Source: Cudoniella acicularis (taxonomy: Eukaryota > Ascomycota > Leotiomycetes > Helotiales > Helotiaceae). Taken from it: a stretch of DNA of 64,000 nt. The stretch covers positions 1-64,000 of the forward strand of contig JAAMPI010000107.1 in the NCBI GenBank assembly GCA_013054445.1, given 5' to 3'. The notes under the pieces were generated by a model. The model saw nothing but the letters and a program-made list of their open reading frames with translations. It did no database searches and was not told the origin of the DNA. Shown piece after piece: positions 10,481 to 22,809 of the stretch. The translations under genes were made by a program, and so were the position numbers. Within the stretch, counting starts at the first letter, position 1. Every line of letters begins with the position of its first letter.

Positions 10481-13406
10481 TCTTACGGTTGGAACGGCTG
10501 CACCAAGTGTGCAGAGCTACGCATAGAGTGCCGCAAGGCACCTGGTGCTTTTGCCTGCGGTAACTGTTTGGGAACAAATAACTACTGTTTTCAGCTGCAG
10601 AACCCACCCACTCCAGTTGTTGCTTCGGGCTCTGGAGCGATTGACTACAGCAGCATCCTCCAGATGCCCACAAGTGGCCCTACCCCCCAATACCCACCGC
10701 CGCCAGATCCGAATTACCCAGCGTACACCTACCCACCGCCATCACAGCCTAACTACCTGGCGACAGAAGGGACTACCATCAAGGAATCCGACCCCGAAGG
10801 TGATTTCGAGGACGATTGGGATGATGGGGAGGCCTCTGGTCAAACCCTGACTCCCAATCCTCTCGCTCCTCTCCCTTCGGTGGACCCGTCACATTTGTCA
10901 GGCGGAGAGAGTTTCCCGGCTGCCCCGGCAGTCGACCAAGATGGTGTGGCGGAGACTCCGGGCCCGGTTTCGGGTTATTATGTGAGTTCCGTTCATTATT
11001 TCTGTGGTTTTCATTCAGATCTTTTTGCTAACAGTTGATCCGATGACACAGGTTTCAGAGGATTACTTAAGCTCTGTAATAGAATCCAATGACTGCCCGT
11101 CATGTCCGACTTTGGCATATCAATTCGCAGAGCTCAATGGCAAAGTGAATTGCACAGAGGCAGAGCTACGTGATTATAAGCAAAGACTAATAGAGGCGCA
11201 ATCCAAGCTGACAGACATGCAAAAGACACATGTCCATAAAAAGTTCTCCAAAAAAATCAAGAGTGATTTGGACCAGGCAAACGAACTCGTTGCTGAGTTG
11301 AAGCGTCAAGCCCAAGAGAAATGCGAGAAACTTGAGGAACAGATTAAGGAACTTAATGAACGAATTAAGGGGCTTGAGCCCGAACCAGATGCTGCTGCAG
11401 CAGATTCCCAATCTACTCAAGTTCAAGCCGATAGCACCCTCAGTGAGGAAAATAACTCCTTGAACGATCGACTTAAAAGCCTGCAATCTCTACTCAACCA
11501 AGAGCGCAACGATCACCAAAACGAAATCAATCAGAGAGACTTAACGATTAGTCACCTGCAAGGGCGGCGGCCATGCACTGTTGAAGCTCACACATCGCTG
11601 GAGGTTAGTAATACAGATTTACAGTCTCGACTCAACCAAGAGCAGAATCATCATCAAACCGAAATCAAACAGCGAGACTTAATGATTGCTCACCTACAAG
11701 GGCGGCGGTCATGCATTGTTGAAGCCCACGCGTCGCTAGAAGTTCTTAACTCAGAGTTGCGAGGTCAAATCCAACAAGAAAGCAATCAAAATGAGATCGA
11801 TCGATCTAAGCTGTCGGATGAGATTATGTCGTTGAAATCCACAATTGCATCCCTGGAGAAAGAGAGAGATGAGAAAAAGCATGAGGTCAGCTTATTGAAG
11901 ATCGAAAAGCAGAATCTGTTCTCTGATCTGGAAGAGCAAAAGAACAATATTACGGGTCTTAATGCTATTATGCGACTTCGGGAAAAGGAAATCAGCCCAT
12001 TGAAGACTGACAACTCGGATCTCGAGTGCAAAGTGAAACAGCTAGAGGAAGAAATTAAAAATCTTCATGAAGCAGCGCGACTCCGGACTGAGGATGTTAG
12101 CTCCTTGGAGACTAAGGAGTCGGAATTAGAGCAAAAGATAAAGGAGCAGGAGAAAGTCATCTCGAGTCTCAATGAAGATTCTGAAACTCAGAAAAAGGCA
12201 ATTCGCTCATTGGAGGCTGATAAATCACAACTAGAGCAAAAGACAAAGGAGCAGGAGGAAACCATCTCAAGTCTCAATGAAGGTGCTGAAACTCAGAAAA
12301 AGGCAATTCGCTCATTAGAGGCTGGGAAGTCGAATCTTGAGGATCAGCTCGAGGGGCAGAAGCGTAATAACAAGAAGCTTCGTGGCATTCCTGATTCACG
12401 ATCGCATAGGGAACAAGTTGATATCGAAAGTCTGCAACTTCAAATTCGCCAACTTCGACAAGACGCCGAGGCCCGCGAAATTTACGAGAGAAAGAAGTAT
12501 GCTCTGGAACAGAATGATTCGTCTCGGAAAACCCTCCGTTCCGTGCTAGAGAAGCTCGAATACGAGGATAAGGTTGCTTCGCTTGAAAAGAAGCTGAAAA
12601 CCCTTCAACTCGAGTACGAAAATCTCAACGAAAACCACCATAGCATCTTGAGCAATCTGCAAAATGCCAAGGAAGAAGTTGTGAAATTGATATCCATTCT
12701 TCAGCCTAGCCTCAAAGTTATTCGACACTTGACGGCACAAGCAGCTGCTGCAGAGCCAACTTCCGGTCAAAATGCCAGAAAGTGCAGATCCATGGCACAG
12801 CGAAAGTCCCACAAGTTGAGAGCAGGTCAAGCATTAAAGACAGCTACTACCCCCACAAGGACCACTTCTGCATCTGACAAGGAGTCTGCTAAGCTAGAAG
12901 ACACTTCGTCCGAGACTACTGGAGCTTCACAGTCTTCGAAATCTCCATTGTCCTGGCAAGTGATCATATCACTCCTCCTCTTGGGTTATGGGTTGTATTC
13001 CCTCAACTTTTTGCGAGAAATATCTCCCATCACAGCAGACATCTCGCCCATCACAACTGACCTGTCTATCATCACCGCTCCCCCATCCGATCTTGTACTT
13101 CTCAATGGTTTTTGCGACTCCCCAGACCTCGAAGAAGCTTACTTGATGTTACTCGAGCCGGAATTTAAATATGATTACGATGAATCCAAATCTATAGTTC
13201 GTCGATTCTTCCACTCTATTTGGATGGGCACGGCTCTCAATGATTTAACATGGTGGTTGGCAATGTTGTACCACAAAGGCCCATACGCGGCTTGCCATGG
13301 AGGTCGTCGATGGCTGAAGGACGACACATGGTATCAAATCTGGGGCTACGGCTCCGAACCAGATTGGACGCCGCTCGGGCGACCTCTCTTCCACGTCATT
13401 TATTAA
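10478..13406 (+). CDS. Zn2Cys6-spaced, coiled-coil, membrane-anchored protein
   Basis: Exons 10478-10981 and 11052-13406 encode 952 residues. Residues 8-36 have cysteines spaced C-x2-C-x6-C-x8-C-x2-C-x6-C, exactly the fungal binuclear Zn cluster pattern, although the usual run of basic residues is sparse. A Pro/Tyr-rich then acidic linker follows to about residue 165. A long coiled coil covers about 190-740. It contains two tandem 46-residue repeats (each with HLQGRR-C-VEAH) and two tandem 35-residue repeats (each with ETQKKAIRSLEA). A hydrophobic segment at about 802-822 (SLLLLGYGLYSLNFL) looks like a membrane span, with about 130 residues beyond it. The family is unknown to me. The domain mix suggests either a membrane-held regulator or a structural protein whose Cys module is not used for DNA binding. 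Confidence 0.8.
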
Positions 13407-14441
13407 ATAGGGCATATCGGGCGTGGACATTTGTACGATTATTAATTGAGCCTCTGTTATCACGATACCCGCCTTTCAAGGCATTTTCTTTTCTTATTTG
13501 AGCACACTACGGCGTTATGTTACCCGTCTGCATGTGTCTCCGAATATTTCTTATTGGCTTTGGCATCGGCTCTCATGCTAGGAGATCACCATCTGAAGCA
13601 CTCTCGACGTTTCTACTCCGAAGGGCCTCGAAACCACGCCATTTTCCGAGAAATTATAGAGCCTGGCCACTCAGCCAGATCAATCACCTTGGTCAGCTTT
13701 TGCGCAGCTGAACCACCAAACCATCACAGCGACTTCGTCAACAAGTCAAACGACGATCGATTCCTCGACCAGCAAAAAAAAAAAAAAAAAAACGAACCTC
13801 AGCATAGCAGGCGCCTCTACGTGGCGCTGGGGACCAGTACTTGACTCTGTTCGAGGAAGCTAGGAACTGCAGTTTACGATTGAGATTATCATGAGATTAT
13901 CATGAGATTTGCAAGTGTTGTGTTTTTTATGACCTGGATTCGAAAGGTTGGTGGTCTACTGCTCTCTTTCACTCACCTCTCAACTGTTTCTTTCGGGAAA
14001 GTTTGGCTAACTGGACTGTGCATATCAGGGCTTTTTACGCGCGAAATAATTGGGACATGCGCTGAAGCAGATTCCAAATAATCGAGGCTTGATTTGGTGG
14101 AAGAAGAAGACGGAAACTTGTTGGATGCGATCATAGTTACTAAGGAAGAGGCGATTGGTTTTCTTAAGCAACGCGCAAATTTCAAAATTATGAAAGATCG
14201 AATAAGCAAAATACAATTCAATATACTGGAAAGACAAGATAGATGTGGTGAAATGAACACTTTTCCATCCTTGGAGCACTTGGCAAAAAATTCGCTTGTT
14301 TTGGGGGTCAGGGATGGCTAACCCTTTATGACCCAGTGTCATTCATCAACTTGCCCGTGGGATATCTGAATAAATTTCGCCCAGCAGCATACCATATATC
14401 CTGAACCAGCGCCATTTACTACCCATGGAAAATCCGTTTCT
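13407..14441. other. Convergent intergenic region
   Basis: No gene is seen between the converging 952-aa gene and the MAPK gene. It holds a homopolymer A run near 13775-13793 and a small tandem repeat, gagattatcat, near 13882-13905. Confidence 0.5.
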
Positions 14442-16045
<1,604 letters not shown>

Positions 16046-16559
16046 GGTGGAGACGACTGGGGGATAGTCAGGGGGCAAGAACGACGTCAAATGATTCAAG
16101 AGATTTTGCGCCACGTCGACTTGTCTTGCGTAGTGGAAAATATATGTATGAGAACAAGAGGGGTCGTTGAGAACAGAAGAAACGTGCGGTAGCCAGATTC
16201 TATCGGGAGGTTTCAGATAGATTACACCGAGAGGCAGGGGTTCTCAGGTAGTAAGCACCGCCTTGGGCCGAGGGCGGCAGGGCTAACCTTGGAAGGGGAA
16301 GTAATCTAGAGACTTTTTATTAGACCAACCCGCAAGCACTCCTGTACAACTATACGTAGCTTAAATAAAAAAAAATCCTAAGCATGTATAATCGGTTCCA
16401 TGCCCTATGCGTTATTAAGCGACTTAGGCCTCCCCTACTTTAAACTCTCATAACTTAACAACTATAAGCTTAAATCGCTTCTAAATTAGGTAATTTTAAA
16501 GCTATTCTAACATTTCGTGGCCTTACCCTTGTTTTTAATATATATATCTAAACGCTATA
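16046..16559. other. MAPK promoter grading into RIP island
   Basis: Normal-composition upstream DNA of the MAPK ends near 16300, where a sharp change to AT-rich, TA-dinucleotide-rich sequence begins. No gene is seen. Confidence 0.5.
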
Positions 16560-17420
16560 ACATACTTTTATTTAACTTAACTAAGTAATTACTATTAATA
16601 TTAGGCTATAACTATATTAATACTAACTCTATTTTAAGAATATTCCTAACCTTATACCTCCGTTTATTAAGAATATTCTTGATATACCTCTATAAATTTT
16701 TAATTAGGGAGAGATCTAGGGACTATAAGGGCTAGTTTAGCTTTAGGATATTTAAGTCCTTTTAAAACTTCTACACTATCTTTATAGTATACTAGAGAGC
16801 GTTATCCTCTTAAACTATAATATATTTTCTATACTTTCTTTTTATCTTATAGAAAAGCACGAAATACTTCTTATAGGCCTCTATATATCGCTTTATATTT
16901 ATTTGTTCCCCTTTTAGAATAATAGCTAAAGGACCTATTTTATCGCTATAGAAACAAGACTAAACACTAATAGCTGTCACGGAGTTCGTTCGCGTGACCT
17001 GTTCTACACGTGACAGCACTAGGCCTAAGCGAGGTTTCGGGCAGAGGTTAAATACGTGGCTGCTTCTCTCTTCCCCTTCTTCTCTTCTTCGTCGATTATT
17101 CTAAGGAATAGAGCACTGTTTACTTGACTTCTCCTGAGTGTTCTATAACAATAGCTATACGCCTAGATTTAAATATAGGTTATAGGTTTTTATCTAAATA
17201 CTCTTCTCTAGGGCCTTATATAACATAAACTACTATTATATATTCTCTAACTATAAAAGTAACCTTATTAGACTAGATAGCCCTATAATAGTTCCTTTTT
17301 ATCCGTTTCTCTACCTTATACTAATATAATCGCTTCTTCTTGTTTTTAGGACAATATAACGGATCTAGGTCTACTTAACTAAAGACGGCGCCTTAGGTAA
17401 GCAGGAGGTCTGTTAGATTA
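16560..17420 (-). mobile_element. RIP-degraded Tc1/mariner transposase
   Basis: Read on the minus strand with stop codons ignored, the sequence keeps Tc1-type blocks in order: GPREEYL-KNL near 17200, then (after the nested LTR) a CFYSDKIGPLAII block near 16940, EDNA near 16815, KF-KDLNILKLN-PL near 16740, and -SLDLSLIKNL near 16690. These match the DDE regions (EDNAP and WPPYSPDLNPIEN). Most damage is C-to-T or G-to-A and creates stops, as expected of RIP. No intact frame remains. Confidence 0.7.
16975..17150. mobile_element. Solo LTR nested in the Tc1/mariner remnant
   Basis: It starts tgtcacgg and ends tctataaca (TG...CA). It is flanked by the perfect 5-bp duplication atagc at 16970-16974 and 17151-17155. 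Its higher GC and lack of RIP damage contrast with the host element, so insertion came after the RIP episode. Confidence 0.8.
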
Positions 17421-17538
17421 GTAGTATAGAAGTATAAGTAAGGCGATACTATAGTTAGTTACTAACTAGGAAGCTTAGCACGTTATAAGCAATGATAAGT
17501 TAAAGTATAAGATAAGATTATTAAAATAAGTTAAGTAT

Positions 17539-17752
17539 TGTAACACGGATCGCTAAGCTTAGATCGCACTGCCCGCTAGGCCAAAAGACTATAGTATTCG
17601 CCCGTAGGGTGAATACGCTTAGCACGCTATATAAGGCAAGAATATACTGTAGCTATGCTGCAGCCGAAGTCTGCCCGGGCCACGTGACTAGTCGCGTGAC
17701 TATCACGTGGCTTCGGCGTCGTGCCACGGACCTCCGACGCCTCCCTATTACA
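17539..17752. mobile_element. Candidate solo LTR or LTR fragment
   Basis: A 214-bp GC-richer block starts tgtaacacgg and ends ctattaca, so it has TG...CA ends and TGTAA/TTACA terminal inversion. It contains a TATA-like ctatataaggca near 17620. Flanks (agtat / acctg) do not form a target duplication, so the ends are less certain. Confidence 0.4.
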
Positions 17753-17849
17753 ACCTGATACCTACCATGACTAGCTAACGGCTCTACCCGCCACCCGACC
17801 CTTCTAGAAGCTTTTTCAAGCTAATAGAACAGTATCGCCTACTTACTAT

Positions 17850-18034
17850 CCCCCCCCCGGCTCACTTGTTATTTTGCCACTCTAGATAACACTACTTAGA
17901 ATCTCGTTAACGATTCCTAAGGAGGAGACACTAGAAGTTTTCGTTTGTCTGATTGGTCACTCGCAGTTATAAATGGCGTGAAAAGCAGTGGTGTTACGAT
18001 GGCAAAATAACAAGTGAGCCGGGGGGGGGGGGGG
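17850..18034. mobile_element. 185-bp TIR element (MITE) with C/G homopolymer ends
   Basis: The left end is 9 C followed by ggctcacttgttattttgcca (17859-17879). The right end is its exact reverse complement (18000-18020) followed by 14 G. The terminal inverted repeat is thus at least 30 bp. The interior of about 120 bp has no coding potential. Target duplication is not clear (tat / tag). Confidence 0.8.
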
Positions 18035-18739
18035 TAGTAGTGCCTGCGAACTGTAACCTTAATTAGACCTCGTATCGCCCCCTCTAAAAATATAATCACG
18101 TGACCTAACAATCAGAATACTAATCTATTCTAATCACTAATCAGATTATTAGATTACTAGTGACTAATCTAATTTAATCTACTCATTTAGTATACTAGAA
18201 TCAAACACTTTATCAAGAGTTATAAAAATAGTATAAAGATAGTAGATTATTCTAGAAGAAGTATATTTTAATATACCTAGAGAGTAAATCCTTTATCCTT
18301 ATACTAGTTAGTAGCTTATCTAAATATTCTTATTTATTTTCGTATTAGGCGAAATAGAAGATATAGTAACTTAAAAACTTTATATAGATTATAAGCGTAA
18401 TACTAAAAATATAGGAGCAGCTTATGATTTGAAATATAACTAAAAGAGTATATAGCTAATAAAATTGCTCTTCTGAAAATCTATACTAGTTTCCCAAGTC
18501 TACGAAGTAAAGCGGTACTATGAAGCCATTTGAAGATGACTGTACAATAGTCTAACCCCGCCCGTAGAAAATGCAAATAAATTCAATCAAGTAGATAATT
18601 CAAGCCTATTCCTATACTCAATTGCCAGCCTTCCGCGTAGTCCCTCAATTTTTATACTCTTATTATAGGCAGTACAAAAAAAACTCTAACTGATTGCAGG
18701 AATCTAGACACCCTCACCCTCAACTCAGAGAGCACCTAG
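18035..18739. repeat. AT-rich RIP-like repeat remnant
   Basis: TA-rich sequence with stop codons in all frames and several short palindromes (for example aatctgattag-like runs at 18120-18180). I cannot name the source element. Confidence 0.45.
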
Positions 18740-21700
18740 TCATTTTTTGATTCTGGGAGTGAGGTCTTTCAAAACATACATCTGCCCGTACATATCCGCG
18801 GTATGACAAAAGCTCTTGATAGCGTTAAAGATATCTTTAGAAGCTACCTTTTCTAAGTCAACCAGGGAATACTCCAGGCACCTTCTTTCGTATTCGGCAA
18901 TGTCGAGAAGTCGTGACTTTGAAGAATCATCGGATTCATTTGGGCATAAATCATTGGCAAACTCTGGGAACTGGATGCTGTTGAGGTTATCTTCGGCGCG
19001 ATCTCGCGACATCGAACCACAGTCGTTGAACAGTCGACATAATGACGCAAGATGACGGGATACGTCTTGAGCCACGTCCCTTGCTTGAGCGGATCTTAAA
19101 CAATCTTTGCCGTCTCCTTTACTCAGGAGACACAGGAAAAAGGAGAAAGCAAATGGGCCCGCTGTGTGGTTGCCTGATGTGCTCCGAATCCAGCCAAAGA
19201 ATGAGGTCCGAGCTGATTGAAAAGTCTTTCTTCCATTGTCCTCTGGTCTATTTTGTGTGCTCAATTTCTGATTGTCTTTGACCTGAATCATATGAGCTAT
19301 CAGAAACTCCCTTAGCTCGATCCTTAGTTGGGCTTGATCGTAAATGCTGGCTTTCTGGACTTTGCTGTGTGTGAGGTAGTAGCCGATGAAATGCTTTAAA
19401 TTTGCCACTACCTGTTTGAATTTCATCGGTTGTTCTGTTCTGTAGCTATCTTCTGGATTCATATGACCTCTGCTGTCGCAATTTTCACAACCCAATTCGG
19501 CAAAGTTTCGTTTTATTTTTCTTGCAATGTTGTTTGGAATTCGTTGAAGTTCCTTGTCTTGGTAGCAAATGGCTTCGACTTCCGTCAAATTTATGACTAT
19601 GGATTTGAGATGAAGCCAGTCTTCTTCCGCGAGCGAAGCGACAGCAGATTCCATAATCCGGTTAATGTCAAAGGCAATTGCTGATACAGCCATCATTTCA
19701 AGGAGAGTATCATATCCGAGCGTAGCCACCTCCATAGCGTTGTTTGCTGCCGTCCAGGTAAAAGGGATGAATTCGAGGTGCTTCCCTTTTCCCACGCCTT
19801 GTTTCGGGATTATTTCATCACACTTGTTTCTTAATGGCTGGGAGAAGATAAGGCCTTCGGTCAACGCGCTTTGAAGATGCCACTTCGGTGTCGATGAAAA
19901 CATTGGAAGCTTCTCAAAGAAACGTACCGATGGTCCTATATCAATCAGAAAACCATCCCAAAGCACTTGAAACCTCTCAGTCGCGGTATAGGAAGCTGGG
20001 GTGGCCTTCAGAGCAGCGAGGATATATGTGTTTGACACTGCATGAGATCTGTACGAGACCTTTTCGGTCCACACGAAATCATGGGAGCCCTTTCTCACCT
20101 GGGATAGAAAGTCCCGTGCCTTCTCCAAGGAACTTGCCACTTGAGCGCTGAAAGGTTGGTGTATGGGTAGGGATGAAAGCGCGTTGATGATGAGAACTGC
20201 GTATGCCGTCACTTCCGAAGAATTATCCCACGACCCATCGTCACGCTGGCTTTGAAGTATGCGAGCCATTGCCTGGAACACAACTGCAACTACTTTCTTC
20301 CTCAGTAATTGAACATCGAGCTCGAATTTCTCGTTCGCGCCCCCCACAATGAGAAGGCGCACAAAAGCTTGGGAGACAAGCATCGTGGTGTACTGTGTTG
20401 AAAGATTCTGAGGTCGCACATGTAAGCGACTGTGTTCACTAGTGATAAACAGACCTTACCCATTTGTCTCGAACCAGATTTGGATTGTCAAGCCAGGTTT
20501 TGCATAAAAATTGAACCACTTTTTGAATCTGGTAGGCATGTTGTGTTATTTGAGCAGCGGATGATATCAATGCACTCAACACGTTGCAATTGGTGCTGAA
20601 GCTAACATTCCGCTCGTGTCGATACGCTTTAAACTATTCTCCTGCACTAAAAGTTTTCACTAACATATCTTTAGAACAATCCTGTCCCAGCAAGCTCAAG
20701 GCAACCATTCCCTTGGCTGAATCATCTGCGTCTGGCTTTATAAAAGGTGCTGAAATTTGATATTAGCAGCTTGTGGCAAGTTTTCTGTTCGATGCATCTT
20801 ACCGAAACCAATTAGGCCACGGCCACACTCAATGGCTTGTTGTAATATTCTTTTCGCCTTTTTCAGAGAATGGCCTAATCGGGGGACGACGAACCCGCCC
20901 TCAATAAGTGTTGTCACCGCCTGAAAAATTAAATGTTAGCTCTTGGTCACAGCTTCTAGTCGGGGCTTTAGCGTTTCTCACCCATGCCATCTCAAACAAA
21001 TGAGAAGGAAAAGCACTTGGAACACTACCATCTCTCTTGCCAGCACCTGCTTTCATCACATGTCGGATATACGCCTCTGAGTCGGCATTCCATGTAGTAG
21101 AGTAGATCATATAGGCAGCTGTCGCGGATGGGGAACCCATCATGCTCCCACAAGCCTTGTGGTGGCCAACTTTATCGAAATCAATACTTCCCACAAAGGC
21201 TTCAAGAGAATGGAGTGCACTTGTTTTTTGGTCGCTATAAAAGATCTGAGGATCGAGCTTGGCAAGTTTGGCATCTCGAACCTTGATAAGACTCTGACGG
21301 CAATCAAAAACGAAGAAGTCCCCGTTTTTTTCGAGTAATTCGAGAAGGTTAGGAACCAGGATCTCAAACTCCACATGTCGCGTTCTAGAGACATCCCAGT
21401 TACCAAGACACTTTTGAAGATGGATTTTTGCTCTCTGGATTCTGGGCACAATTGCACCTATAATACTTTCATCCAGTTGGTATGGATTTTCGAGGTGTTT
21501 GTAGAGTGATAGTAAGGATGCAGCAGTGTTTAAGATCCCGTCTATATCAGATGAATAGGAGTCCCAACCCCCGGAAGGCCTTTGCGTGTTGAGAATGTAC
21601 TGGAAGCTGGAGGGGAAAAGTGTCACGACCCCAGATCATGTGACGACACGACACCTCGGTCCCTTATCACCATCACTACCTATATAGCCATATAGTTTTC

Positions 21701-22001
21701 CTATCTTGGAGCTTCGTGCTCAACTCATATTCCAATATCATCACTTGATTAGGATAACGCTCTACCAGAATCTGCTTGACGCTTTCAAGGCTAAGTAAAC
21801 CCCTACCACGTGATATAGCGATACCACGTGACAACAGAACGTTACAAAAAGCCATTCCTTCTTCCCTTTCATATCTTTGCTGATCATAGACACCCAGGCG
21901 GTATCGTAGACGGTGCTTGTCATTGTTCCAGCGCCGTAATAGTCATCATAGTTTTCGATGACGCTATCAAGCAGGTTGGATGCTTCCAGGTCAAGATCCA
22001 T
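18740..22001 (-). pseudogene. Bifunctional-type copalyl diphosphate / ent-kaurene synthase, disrupted
   Basis: The fungal class II/class I diterpene synthase reads from MDLDLEASNLL at 22001 through exons near 22001-21852 / 21615-20982, 20920-20803, 20749-20460 and 20407-18740. The class II acid motif is intact as PDADDSAKG (20735-20715). Three lesions are seen. First, a 226-bp solo LTR splits WLF|PSSFQ in exon 1. Second, an in-frame TAG occurs at 20636-20634 within a conserved block (SAGE-stop-FKAYRHERN). Third, at the expected DExxE metal motif of the class I site the sequence reads FDINRIME, although the second class I motif NDCGSMSRDRAE is well conserved. An intact enzyme would cyclise geranylgeranyl diphosphate to a labdane/kaurane-type diterpene. 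It faces a P450 across an 808-bp divergent promoter, as in gibberellin-like clusters. The gene is probably dead as a two-step synthase. Confidence 0.85.
21621..21846. mobile_element. Solo LTR inside the diterpene synthase gene
   Basis: It starts tgtcacgacc and ends acgttaca, with the perfect 5-bp duplication aaaag at 21616-21620 and 21847-21851. Removing it and one duplication restores the synthase frame exactly (KEWLFPSSFQ). A TATA-like cctatatagcc lies near 21680. The lack of internal retroelement sequence shows LTR-LTR recombination after insertion. Confidence 0.88.
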
Positions 22002-22809
22002 CTTGCAAGAATATAATGCCGGTGATGATTAAAGTGCCGGTTGCGTATTCGATGACAGAAGAGGGAAGATTCTCTATTAATTTCCTTTGGATATTTAAAG
22101 AGAAAGATATTGACAAGCTAGAAAAGTACAAAATTTGTTACTGCTTTTAGAGCCAATCTGCAGATATTCCGGTGAGTTAAGAAATGGCCGGTTCCGGCTT
22201 CGCTAAATTTTGCATTTGCTTGCCTCAGTGTGTGCCTTTCCCAAAAGCTGTGCCACAGTCGTCATCCTGGAGAGGAAAGTCATTTAGACGGACCCAAACC
22301 CGAGCCGAGTGATTTAATTAAAGAGTTGGGGAAAATGTAAAATTATCAAATCGGCTTATGCAGTGCGTTCGTGCCAACAGATAATAAATTCACACCGTCC
22401 ATATTGTACTACCACAAATTAGCTCGCTGATTCGTTATTTCACCATCTGCTCCGCCACAGGGCTAATCTGCCAGCTGCATAGTTGTACTCGGTGATTGTT
22501 TGAACGAAGAGAGCATGGAGTGTGCTTCCCACGCATCCTTGCCTGTACGACGATATGACATACATAGTTCCTCGTTTGATCAAGGGGCTAGCCTTGACCC
22601 CTCTCTATGCGCCGAAACGCGGTGAATCCCATGTTACGTTGCATTCTACTATAATTTTCATCCGATAGTGTTTCCTGTAAATGAGGTTTGATAGGTACAT
22701 AGCTAATCATCTCGTCTGACGCGACTCTACCAGTTTGTGGATTGTTGGAACTCGAGAATGCTCTCTTGCTGCCTTTGCTACCTGAGATTTGCTACTGGAA
22801 TTTGCTTGC
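22002..22809. promoter_or_regulatory. Divergent promoter of diterpene synthase and P450
   Basis: 808 bp between two divergent start codons. No gene is seen. Shared regulation of the two genes is inferred from the arrangement. Confidence 0.45.
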
